13,406 bases of DNA, taken from contig JANXWW010000058.1 in NCBI GenBank assembly GCA_025350945.1, forward strand, positions 1-13,406, read 5' to 3'. Under the pieces are notes generated by a model that had not been told where the DNA came from, ran no database searches, and was given only the letters and a program-made list of their open reading frames with translations. A program made the position numbers and the translations under genes. Position 1 is the stretch's first letter. Every line of letters starts with the position of its first letter. Below, piece by piece: positions 1 to 5,959 of the stretch. This DNA is from Burkholderiales bacterium (GTDB lineage Bacteria > Pseudomonadota > Gammaproteobacteria > Burkholderiales > Usitatibacteraceae).

Positions 1-52
1 TAATTACGCATGCGCACATGCACGTGGCGTTTGATTAGAACTCATTGATTTT

Positions 53-79
53 TTACAACAAGCAACTTACAACAAGCAA
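53..79. repeat. 14-bp tandem duplication in FKBP leader
   Basis: TTACAACAAGCAA occurs at 53-65 and again at 67-79, a 14-bp period. The second copy runs directly into the purine-rich ribosome-binding segment (AAAGGAAAG, about 78-86) of the FKBP gene. It looks like a slippage duplication within the 5' untranslated leader. No function is evident. Confidence 0.75.
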
Positions 80-88
80 AGGAAAGAA

Positions 89-436
89 ATGATCACCACA
101 GCAAGCGGTTTACAGTATGAAGATACCGTTGTCGGCACCGGTGCCACAGCAGTTGCAGGCAATCATGTTTCGGTGCATTACACGGGCTGGCTTTATATCA
201 ACGGTCAGGCCGGTGCCAAGTTTGATTCAAGCAAGGATCGTGGCGATCCGTTTCAGTTTCCGCTCGGTGGCGGGCGTGTGATTCGCGGTTGGGACGAAGG
301 TGTGGCGGGCATGAAAATCGGCGGCACGCGTCGTCTTATCATCCCAGCTGATTTGGGTTATGGCGCACGCGGTGCAGGCGGTGCCATTCCGCCGAATGCG
401 ACTTTGCTATTTGAAGTAGATTTGCTCGGCATTTAA
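89..436 (+). CDS. FKBP-type peptidyl-prolyl cis-trans isomerase
   Basis: A single-domain FKBP of 115 residues, about the size of human FKBP12. It should catalyse cis-trans isomerisation of X-Pro bonds. There is no signal peptide or membrane segment, so it is probably cytoplasmic. Residues typical of the FKBP pocket are visible: the VHYTGWL segment (Tyr31), FDSS (Phe45, Asp46), VIRGWDEG (Val64, Ile65 and Trp68 at the pocket floor), LGYGARG (Tyr91) and LLFEVDLL (Phe108) in the last strand. The start is ATG at 89, preceded by AAAGGAAAG at good spacing. The IF-domain insertion of SlyD and the dimerisation domain of FkpA/Mip are absent. It converges on the minus-strand cysteine-rich gene, with only 25 bp between the two stops. 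Family assignment is very secure, but the client proteins are unknown. Confidence 0.95.
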   Translation: MITTASGLQYEDTVVGTGATAVAGNHVSVHYTGWLYINGQAGAKFDSSKDRGDPFQFPLGGGRVIRGWDEGVAGMKIGGTRRLIIPADLGYGARGAGGAIPPNATLLFEVDLLGI

Positions 437-448
437 TTCTACGCAATG

Positions 449-484
449 AAATCGGGGCGCACTAAATTTTATGCGCGCCGATTT
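449..484. terminator. Hairpin between convergent genes
   Basis: The 12-nt arms 449-460 and 473-484 pair with a single mismatch around a 12-nt AT-rich loop. The stop codon of the minus-strand cysteine-rich gene (462-464) lies in the loop. There is no run of T after either arm, so this is not a canonical intrinsic terminator. Its position between two convergent stops suggests a shared 3'-end structure. Confidence 0.4.
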
Positions 485-926
485 GCAGGCGCTGGTATTG
501 ATCGTATTTCTCATCAATCGCGCCATCGTTTCCTGGCGTACGTGTGACGGTAATCCACACCTCACTTGAAAATGTTTCGCATAATTCTGTGGTGTAGTCG
601 ATTTCTTCGCAGGCGACATTGCGCGCGGTTTTATAATCCGGCGCTTTCCATTCGAACATTAAATATTGTGCGAGCGTGTCTTTAAAAATTTCGATATCAC
701 CGTCTTCCACTTCAACAACTTCAGCGATGGTGCAGCGCGAGCGGGACGAAATGGAAATAAACGAGCCATCGCAATAACATCTTGGCGCACAACGATAGCC
801 CTGGCTTAGATCACATACCGCAAAGCCACCCGAACACACCCATTCGTTTTCATCGCACGCGCCGCTTTGCTTATAAAGATCGGCGTCGGAATTATCGAGC
901 CTGATGGCTTTTAAAAATTTTTTCAT
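462..926 (-). CDS. Cysteine-rich conserved hypothetical protein (DUF6505-like)
   Basis: A 154-residue soluble protein with no signal peptide or membrane segment. The opening (MKKFLKAIRLDNSD), the EW..GGFAVCDL segment and the SRCTIAEVVEV segment recall the uncharacterised DUF6505 family; this is from memory and not searched. It has nine cysteines, seven of them between residues 24 and 65 (24, 31, 38, 46, 50, 52, 65), including C46-x3-C50-x-C52. Two more are at 106 and 116. This density suggests metal or iron-sulfur binding, or disulfides, but none matches a named motif I can assign. Its ATG overlaps the stop of the upstream prolyl iminopeptidase by four bases (ATGA), so the two are almost certainly translationally coupled. 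Function unknown. Confidence 0.75.
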   Translation of the reverse strand: MKKFLKAIRLDNSDADLYKQSGACDENEWVCSGGFAVCDLSQGYRCAPRCYCDGSFISISSRSRCTIAEVVEVEDGDIEIFKDTLAQYLMFEWKAPDYKTARNVACEEIDYTTELCETFSSEVWITVTRTPGNDGAIDEKYDQYQRLQIGAHKI

Positions 927-1927
927 ACTGCCGATGCAAAGCGCATCTTCAAACGCTCCATCGTCTCTACCAGCTTGGCCGTCGTGCCGGGTTCAAACGC
1001 GGAATGTCCGGCATCGTTGATGATGTGGTAATCGGCTTCCGGAAACGCGCGCGACAAATCATCAGCAGAAACAATTGGGCATACCGCGTCATAGCGGCCC
1101 TGCACAATCGTGGTGGGGATATGGCGGATGCGGCCGATGTTGTTTAGCAGGAAATTGTCTTCCAGAAAAATATGGTGCATGAAGTAGTGCGCCTCAATAC
1201 GCGCCAGCCCCAATGCCACGCGATCTGAGCCGAAATTTGCAATGATGCCGGGGTTGGGCAGCAAGGCTGAGCACGAGCCCTCATAGGTGCTCCAGACGCG
1301 GGCAGCGGGCAAGTGAATGGCCGGGTTAGGATCTGACAGCAATGCGTAATAGGCTTCTAAAATATTCTGGTGCTCACTCGTTGGCAATACCGCAACAAAC
1401 TTGCGCCATGCTTCCGGAAAAAAGTTTTTCAAACCGTACAAGAACCAGTCAATCTCGGTTTGGCGACACAAAAAAATGCCGCGCAAAATCAACGCCATGG
1501 CGCGCGCGGGATGGTGTTCCGCATAAGCCAGCGCCAGGGTTGATCCCCACGAACCGCCAAAAACCATCCAGCGCTCGATGCCTAAATGCGAGCGCAAGGT
1601 TTCAATATCGGCGACGACAAGCGGCGTGGTGTTGTTGCGCAATTCACCCTGCGGTGTGGATCGTCCCGCGCCGCGCTGATCAAAAATAATGATGCGGTAA
1701 AAATCAGGATCAAAAAACTGCCGATGTATGGGTGAGGCACCCGAACCCGGGCCGCCATGCAAAAAAATCACCGGCACGCCATCGGGATTACCCGACTGCT
1801 CGTAATACATGGTGTGAATATCGTCCAGCGGCAATAGGCCGTGGTCATAGCGATCCACTGGCAGATACAGTTCTTTGCGCAGCGTATTCGATGATGTTTC
1901 TGTGGCGTGCTGTTGCTGATCGAGCAT
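923..1927 (-). CDS. pip: Prolyl iminopeptidase (proline aminopeptidase, S33)
   Basis: An alpha/beta-hydrolase of peptidase family S33, which removes N-terminal proline from peptides in the cytoplasm. With the start chosen here it has 334 residues, the usual length. Visible motifs are HGGPGSG at 57-63 (oxyanion region), DQRGAGRS at 83-90, the nucleophile elbow GGSWGSTLA with Ser126, GRYDAVCP with acid Asp280, and NDAGHSAFEPG with His308. The set HGGPG plus DQRGxGxS plus GGSWGS is diagnostic of Pip within the fold. I start at ATG 1927 because GAGTGAG lies 7 nt upstream of it on the minus strand. The alternative in-frame GTG at 1939 adds four residues and has no such site. Transcribed away from phaZ, with the cysteine-rich gene as its overlapping downstream partner. 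Functional confidence is high. Confidence 0.93.
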   Translation of the reverse strand: MLDQQQHATETSSNTLRKELYLPVDRYDHGLLPLDDIHTMYYEQSGNPDGVPVIFLHGGPGSGASPIHRQFFDPDFYRIIIFDQRGAGRSTPQGELRNNTTPLVVADIETLRSHLGIERWMVFGGSWGSTLALAYAEHHPARAMALILRGIFLCRQTEIDWFLYGLKNFFPEAWRKFVAVLPTSEHQNILEAYYALLSDPNPAIHLPAARVWSTYEGSCSALLPNPGIIANFGSDRVALGLARIEAHYFMHHIFLEDNFLLNNIGRIRHIPTTIVQGRYDAVCPIVSADDLSRAFPEADYHIINDAGHSAFEPGTTAKLVETMERLKMRFASAV

Positions 1928-2302
1928 GGCAAAACTCACTCAAAAATTAGCGAATGGCGAACAGGTTTCGTGCGCAGTGATTAATTTTTTTAAATTAGCA
2001 ACATCAAAGCGTAGCAGAAAACGCGTTTTATCCGCTTTTTGCATGCAAAACCCATGCAAATGTCGGCGACGGGGCTGCCAAACCGTTATTACTTCTAAGG
2101 ATGGCAACAATGGTGTAAATGGTAGTGCATTTGCGGCTTGGCGAGATTTTACAAAAATTGACGAAAATCAACAAAAAAAACATGCTGCGCTGCAATAAGT
2201 ACCGTAATATTCAGCCAAGCAAACAGTTCGGACTCTATATATAAGATCATCGCAACATGTTGTTGGGCAATACAGGTTTTAATTTCGACCGGAGACATTT
2301 AA
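1928..2302. other. Divergent intergenic region, pip / phaZ
   Basis: About 375 bp between the pip and phaZ starts, much of it A/T-rich (A runs around 2152-2180). It should hold the promoters of both genes. Visible elements are a PhbF-like operator (2183-2195), two CATGCAAA direct repeats 11 bp apart (2042-2049 and 2053-2060), a TATATATAAGAT stretch at 2236-2247 that could serve as a -10 region for phaZ without a convincing -35, and the phaZ ribosome-binding site GGAG at 2291-2294. The open frame crossing the region on the plus strand does not look like a protein. Confidence 0.7.
2183..2195. promoter_or_regulatory. Candidate PhbF/PhaR operator upstream of phaZ
   Basis: The 13 bases TGCTGCGCTGCAA fit TG-N-TGC-N3-GCAA exactly. 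This is the consensus I recall for PhbF, the PHB-sensing repressor of Herbaspirillum seropedicae (PhaR elsewhere). The core is a near-perfect dyad (TGC-N6-GCA). It lies 107 bp upstream of the start of a PHB depolymerase gene, the class of gene this regulator is known to control. No regulator gene is in the window. Binding is inferred. Confidence 0.55.
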
Positions 2303-3535
2303 ATGCTATATCAATTTCATGAAATGCAGCGTGCCGTGATGGAACCTTGGCGCTGGTGGGCGCAAGCCAATGTGGATATGTTTGGTAGCGCTTTTTCGCC
2401 GCTTTCATTTGCACCTGCCGCAAAAAACGTGACAGCTGGCATGGATTTGATGTTGAGGCTTACCGCCCGCTACGATCGCCCGCAATTTGATATCGGCAGC
2501 GTGAAGGTCAATGGCGTTGAGGCTACGGTAAGTGAAGTCGTGTTGCTAGAAAAACCATTCTGCAATTTGTTGCATTTCAAAAAATCACGTTCAGTGAAAA
2601 ATGAACCCACGGTGCTGATTTTCGCACCCCTTTCCGGGCATTTCGCGACCTTGTTACGCGACACCGTGCGCACCATGTTGGTCGATCATGACGTCGTGAT
2701 TACCGATTGGAAAGATGCGCGCGATGTGCCGTTCAGCGCGGGCCCGTTTCACTTTGATGATTACGTGGCCTATGTTCAGGAATTCGTCAAATTTACGCAA
2801 AAAAAACTTGGCCCCCATATTCATTTGGTATCCGTTTGCCAGCCGACCGTGCCCGTGCTTGCGGGTATCTCGCTGATGGCGCAACACAATGAGCCGTTGC
2901 CGAATTCGATGACCATGATGGGCGGGCCCATTGATGCGCGCAAGAATCCGACCACCGTGAATGATTTTGCGATGGATCGTTCACTGTCGTGGTTTGAACA
3001 AAATGTGATTCAGCGCGTGCCGCAAAAATACGCGGGCTCAATGCGTCGTGTTTATCCCGGCTTTTTGCAATTGTCTGGTTTCGTGGCGATGAATCCAAAA
3101 CGCCATTTGAAATCACATCAGGATTACTACAAAGATCTGGTCGCGGGTGATGGCGATAGTGCGGAAGCGCATCGCAAGTTCTACGATGAGTACAATGCCG
3201 TGATGGATTTGCCGGCCGAATATTATCTGGACACCATCGTGCGCGTGTTTCAGGATCAAACATTGGCGAAAGGTTTGCTCGATGTGGCCGGTGAGCGCGT
3301 CGCACCTGCCGCGATCAAACGTACCGCACTGTTCACCATTGAGGGCGAGCTGGACGATATTTCCGGTAGTGGCCAAACCCAAGCGGCGCACACGCTTTGC
3401 ACGGGTGTGCCCGTCGCACGTCGTCAGCATTTCACCGCGCCGGAAGTCGGGCATTACGGTATTTTTAGTGGCCGTAAATATCGCGAAATGATTTATCCGA
3501 AGATCAAGGAATTTATCGCCAAGTTTGATAAATGA
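2303..3535 (+). CDS. phaZ: Intracellular poly(3-hydroxybutyrate) depolymerase
   Basis: A 410-residue protein that closely follows Ralstonia eutropha PhaZ1 along its whole length: the MLYQFHE opening, FSPLSFAP, LEKPFC, APLSGHFATLLRDTVRT, VYPGFLQ, DEYNAVMDLPAEYYLDT and GHYGIFSGRKYRE. It mobilises native PHB granules in the cytoplasm, and there is no signal peptide. The nucleophile is cysteine, as in this family (VSVCQPTVPV, Cys179). Asp351 of EGELDDISG and His384 of EVGHYGIF complete the triad, in register with Cys183, Asp355 and His388 of the Ralstonia enzyme. The ATG at 2303 is preceded by GGAG with 8-nt spacing. Upstream is a candidate PhbF operator; downstream is a strong terminator and then phaM. 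Secreted PHB depolymerases with a lipase-box serine are a different family and are excluded. Confidence 0.96.
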   Translation: MLYQFHEMQRAVMEPWRWWAQANVDMFGSAFSPLSFAPAAKNVTAGMDLMLRLTARYDRPQFDIGSVKVNGVEATVSEVVLLEKPFCNLLHFKKSRSVKNEPTVLIFAPLSGHFATLLRDTVRTMLVDHDVVITDWKDARDVPFSAGPFHFDDYVAYVQEFVKFTQKKLGPHIHLVSVCQPTVPVLAGISLMAQHNEPLPNSMTMMGGPIDARKNPTTVNDFAMDRSLSWFEQNVIQRVPQKYAGSMRRVYPGFLQLSGFVAMNPKRHLKSHQDYYKDLVAGDGDSAEAHRKFYDEYNAVMDLPAEYYLDTIVRVFQDQTLAKGLLDVAGERVAPAAIKRTALFTIEGELDDISGSGQTQAAHTLCTGVPVARRQHFTAPEVGHYGIFSGRKYREMIYPKIKEFIAKFDK

Positions 3536-3570
3536 GTTGATAAATGAGTTGATAATGGATTGATAAATTG
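3525..3570. repeat. 12-bp tandem repeat across the phaZ stop codon
   Basis: TTGATAAATGAG is repeated exactly at 3525-3536 and 3537-3548. Two degenerate copies follow (TTGATAATGGA at 3549-3559 and TTGATAAATTG at 3560-3570). The first copy contains the last codons and TGA stop of phaZ. Because the unit is 12 bp, the second copy supplies another TGA in the same frame at 3545-3547. Confidence 0.8.
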
Positions 3571-3583
3571 TTTGCGTAAAAAT

Positions 3584-3620
3584 AACCCCGCCAGCGTTAG
3601 CGCTCGGTGGGGGTTTTTTT
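3584..3620 (+). terminator. Rho-independent terminator after phaZ
   Basis: An extended hairpin: outer arms AACCCCGCC (3584-3592) and GGTGGGGGTT (3606-3615) with a small bulge, and an inner stem AGCG/CGCT around a TTAG loop (3593-3604). Seven T follow at 3614-3620. It separates phaZ from phaM, implying that phaM has its own promoter in 3621-3712. Confidence 0.85.
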
Positions 3621-3723
3621 GTGGAGGGCGAAAATTGCAGAATCCTACGATCCTGAGTCTGTGATACGAAGTCTGTGGTATTTTGGCGAATGAAATCCAT
3701 TGGAAAAATAATAGAGGCTCACC

Positions 3724-4224
3724 ATGTCTGCCGATAAACCCGAATCAAGCGCGGCTTCCGCGTTCCCAAATTACTTCGAACTGTTTCAGAACATCGCCAG
3801 TCCATTTATGGCGGGTGGCGGCAATAATCCCGCCTCCGGTGCGGTGACAAACGCCGCCGCGATGATGATGGCCACACTTGATCCAAAAGAGATCGAGCGC
3901 AAGATACGCGAGCTTGAAACCGTGCTGATGTGGCTGAAGGCGCAAGTGGGCGTGGTGGAAATGTCGATCAAAACACTCGAATATCAGAAAACATTTTTAG
4001 CGCAAATGGCGGCCACACCTGCCGCACCTGCTACATCGGGTGCGGGCCCGACGGAAAAAGTGAATGCGCCTGACATGGCCGAATTGGCAAAAACAGCGGC
4101 AGCAATGAATCCTGCACTGTGGGCGTGGAATCTGATGCAACAGCCGACTGCTGCAAAAGCAGATGCGCCCAGCAGCAAATCAGCAAAGAAACCATCAGCT
4201 ACGGCCAAGCGCAAACGAAATTAG
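3724..4224 (+). CDS. phaM: PhaM-type PHB granule-associated protein
   Basis: A 166-residue protein with the layout of PhaM, known in Ralstonia to bind PHB synthase, the granule surface and DNA. The N-terminus has a short aromatic segment (FPNYFELFQNIASPF, 14-28) and an Ala/Gly/Met-rich stretch. Residues 53-95 (DPKEIERKIRELETVLMWLK onward) form the family's predicted coiled coil. AAMNPALWAWNLMQQ (126-140) matches the conserved block before the tail. The final 25 residues are an Ala/Lys/Ser/Pro basic tail (SAKKPSA, AKRKRN), like the lysine-rich DNA-binding tail of PhaM. It is clearly shorter than the roughly 260-residue Ralstonia protein. ATG 3724 has AGAGG at 3713-3717. It follows phaZ but is separated from it by a terminator. 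An ordinary phasin is less likely because of the DPKE...WL block and basic tail. Confidence 0.82.
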   Translation: MSADKPESSAASAFPNYFELFQNIASPFMAGGGNNPASGAVTNAAAMMMATLDPKEIERKIRELETVLMWLKAQVGVVEMSIKTLEYQKTFLAQMAATPAAPATSGAGPTEKVNAPDMAELAKTAAAMNPALWAWNLMQQPTAAKADAPSSKSAKKPSATAKRKRN

Positions 4225-4236
4225 GTTCGATATATT

Positions 4237-4281
4237 TGTATCAGGCATTACAGGTTGACAAGCGCGCGTGAGCGGTTCACG
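4237..4281. promoter_or_regulatory. Candidate promoter/operator region of the BLUF gene
   Basis: Three elements are clustered. A dyad TGTA-N8-TACA lies at 4237-4252. A perfect -35 hexamer TTGACA is at 4255-4260. A second small dyad, CGTGA-N5-TCACG, is at 4267-4281, where the promoter spacer would be. No good -10 hexamer follows at 16-18 bp, so the promoter may be weak or activator-dependent. The cognate factor is unknown. Confidence 0.35.
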
Positions 4282-4347
4282 ATTCTCAAAGTCGTTATTG
4301 CCTCAAGCTGTTTTTTGCTCGCCTTTGCACGAAAATTTTGCGCTGAC

Positions 4348-4359
4348 CGAGCGCGCTCG
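4348..4359. repeat. 12-bp perfect palindrome upstream of BLUF gene
   Basis: CGAGCGCGCTCG is a perfect, spacer-less palindrome 53 bp before the BLUF start codon. In sequence this rich in GC dinucleotides it may be chance; it may also be an operator half of the same control region. Confidence 0.4.
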
Positions 4360-4412
4360 AATTCCATCGCCGCCGCACCGCTGCCGTACTAGTTTATTAC
4401 TGGAGTGAAAAC

Positions 4413-5867
4413 ATGTCGCTACTGCACGCACCTGTTACCAACTTTCTGCATTCAGCCCTTCAGTCAGAATCCAATGACGTTGATGTGGCTTTGTTGCTCA
4501 GCACGCTGGTTTATCAAAGCCGCCCCGTAAAACTTTTTACCGAGACTGAGCTACAGAATCTGCTCGATTGCGCACGTGCGCGCAATCATGCGAATGCGAT
4601 CACAGGTTTGCTGGTATACGATCACGGCTGTTTTTTTCAGTGGCTGGAAGGCCCGACTGCGGCGGTAGCGGAAGTGTGGGCATCGATTCAGCGCGATCCG
4701 CGTCATGGCAATGTTGAAGTGCTCGGTAAAAAATCAATTACCAAGCGACTTTTTTCTGATTGGGATATGCGACTCGCATGGCGCAAAGATGCCGCGCATA
4801 TCGCCATCCCGGCATCGGTTGAGGTCTCCGATACGGTGCTGGAACGGCTGCGCGCTAATCCGGATCAAAATAATCCTGCATGGGATGAGCTGGCCGCACT
4901 TGGTGAACCAGGCAACGATGGCGTGGCTGCTGCTGCGATTGAGCCTACGTTTGAACCTACGTTTGAACCTACGTTTGAACCTACGTTTGAACGAATAGGC
5001 GAAGTGGTGGCAAGTGAATTAATTCCACGGCTGCTGATGGTGCATCGCGCTGCTGCGGCAGATGAAAGCGCGGTTGCATCCATTAGTGCGGGCACAAAAA
5101 AGCGCTTAGAAATTGTTGAGACGAGCGATGTGATTGGGGAGTTTACGCAATGTGTTTTGAGCGAAGATTCCACTGCAGCAGGCGCTTATGCTGCGTTACT
5201 GCACGAAAAAGGTCTGGCCATTGAATCGATTTTTCTGCATGTGCTACAGCCCACGGCGCGACGCCTGGGTGACTTGTGCAATCGGGATATTTGTCACGAT
5301 GTTGAAGTCACGGTCGGCATGTGGCGTTTGCAGTCACTGGTGCGTGATTTGAGCGCTGATTTTCAGGCCGAGGCACCGCCGGTCGCGTCGAACCATTCCG
5401 TGCTTGTCGCCACACAACCGGGCGAGCCGCACATGCTGGGCATGCGGCTTGATGCGGAATTTTTCTGGCGCGCGGGCTGGGATGTGATGTGCGAATTTCC
5501 CGCCACCGATGAAGAGCTGGAAATTCTGGTGCGCGAGCAATGGTTTGATGTGCTCGATCTGTCGCTGAGCAGCGCGTTTCAGCGCGACCACCGCCTTGCC
5601 GCAATGACTGCCACGATTCAGGCAGTTAGGCGCGCATCGTTCAATCCAGATTTGCGCATCATGGTGTGCGGGCGGATATTTTTGGAGCATCCTGAATATA
5701 GTTTGCTCATCGGTGCGGATGTGGGTTGCTCAACGGCAGCAAAGGTTACGACGCGTGCTGAATCCGTATTGAAAACGATTGACGCACCCGCGCTGGTGTC
5801 CGCACGAGATGCGCTCAAAGAGGTGGCGGGACATGTGGCGGCGTTGACTTTTAGGGCGCCTTCCTGA
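4413..5867 (+). CDS. BLUF photoreceptor with cobalamin/SCHIC-like C-terminal half
   Basis: A soluble 484-residue protein in three parts. Residues about 24-123 are a BLUF domain, which binds FAD and senses blue light. The expected residues are present: Tyr34 (LVYQS), Asn58 (ARNHANAITG), Gln76 (FFQWLEGP) and the FSDWDM motif with Trp117 and Met119. Residues 177-193 are a linker of four EPTF repeats. Residues about 195-317 are a helical bundle like the cap of B12-binding proteins. Residues about 329-455 form a Rossmann-like cobalamin-binding/SCHIC domain with PGEPHMLG, an ExHxxG motif (Glu338, His340, Gly343). The Wx9EH motif of CarH bundles is not kept (Cys289, Val299, Thr300). The order BLUF then SCHIC is that of AppA, but AppA's C-terminal cysteine-rich region is missing. 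ATG 4413 has GGAG 7 nt upstream. BLUF assignment is firm; heme versus cobalamin versus no ligand in the second half is open. Confidence 0.88.
   Translation: MSLLHAPVTNFLHSALQSESNDVDVALLLSTLVYQSRPVKLFTETELQNLLDCARARNHANAITGLLVYDHGCFFQWLEGPTAAVAEVWASIQRDPRHGNVEVLGKKSITKRLFSDWDMRLAWRKDAAHIAIPASVEVSDTVLERLRANPDQNNPAWDELAALGEPGNDGVAAAAIEPTFEPTFEPTFEPTFERIGEVVASELIPRLLMVHRAAAADESAVASISAGTKKRLEIVETSDVIGEFTQCVLSEDSTAAGAYAALLHEKGLAIESIFLHVLQPTARRLGDLCNRDICHDVEVTVGMWRLQSLVRDLSADFQAEAPPVASNHSVLVATQPGEPHMLGMRLDAEFFWRAGWDVMCEFPATDEELEILVREQWFDVLDLSLSSAFQRDHRLAAMTATIQAVRRASFNPDLRIMVCGRIFLEHPEYSLLIGADVGCSTAAKVTTRAESVLKTIDAPALVSARDALKEVAGHVAALTFRAPS
4941..4988 (+). repeat. Four 12-bp tandem repeats coding EPTF
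   Basis: GAGCCTACGTTT is followed by three identical copies of GAACCTACGTTT, in frame, encoding Glu-Pro-Thr-Phe four times at residues 177-192 of the BLUF protein, between the sensor and the second half. Copies are nearly identical at the DNA level, so the expansion is recent or prone to slippage. Gain or loss of a unit changes linker length by four residues without a frameshift. Confidence 0.95.
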
Positions 5868-5876
5868 TGCGACAAT

Positions 5877-5955
5877 AATATTAAACGCTGGAACAGGAGC
5901 GGATTTCAAAGCAAAAATGGCTGTAACAGCGCGCAGATATTAGCGTTTTAATATT
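5877..5955. repeat. Inverted repeat flanking the BLUF-GMC intergenic region
   Basis: AATATTAAACGCT (5877-5889) is the reverse complement of AGCGTTTTAATATT (5942-5955) apart from one extra T in the right arm. The 52-nt interval contains AGGAG (5895-5899) and a 9-codon mini-frame (ATG 5917 to TAG 5943). The right arm ends 4 nt before the TTG start of the GMC gene, so in mRNA the stem would press against its initiation region. It could be a leader structure or an operator pair; no T run follows. Confidence 0.5.
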
Positions 5956-5959
5956 TAAA

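Noticed and set aside
1342..1689. Long plus-strand open frame antisense to pip
   Set aside because: It lies wholly inside the well-supported pip gene; the Arg/Pro/Ser-rich translation is typical of a shadow frame.
1926..2198. Plus-strand open frame of 90 codons across the pip-phaZ intergenic region
   Set aside because: It overlaps the pip start region, has no ribosome-binding site, and its composition changes abruptly between Lys/Arg/Cys-rich and Asn/Gly-rich stretches. It covers the candidate operator and looks like chance.
2236..2247. TATATATAAGAT as the definite -10 of phaZ
   Set aside because: AT-rich and suggestive, but no -35 hexamer lies at proper spacing, so it is mentioned only within the intergenic entry.
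4268..4408. Possible 46-codon GTG-initiated leader peptide ending 4 bp before the BLUF start
   Set aside because: No ribosome-binding site, no recognisable peptide features, and it overlaps palindromes. Open by chance in a GC-rich stretch.
5917..5943. Mini-frame of 8 codons plus stop upstream of the GMC gene, preceded by AGGAG
   Set aside because: The AGGAG is 17 nt from the ATG, too far for normal initiation. Kept only as a note in the inverted-repeat entry.
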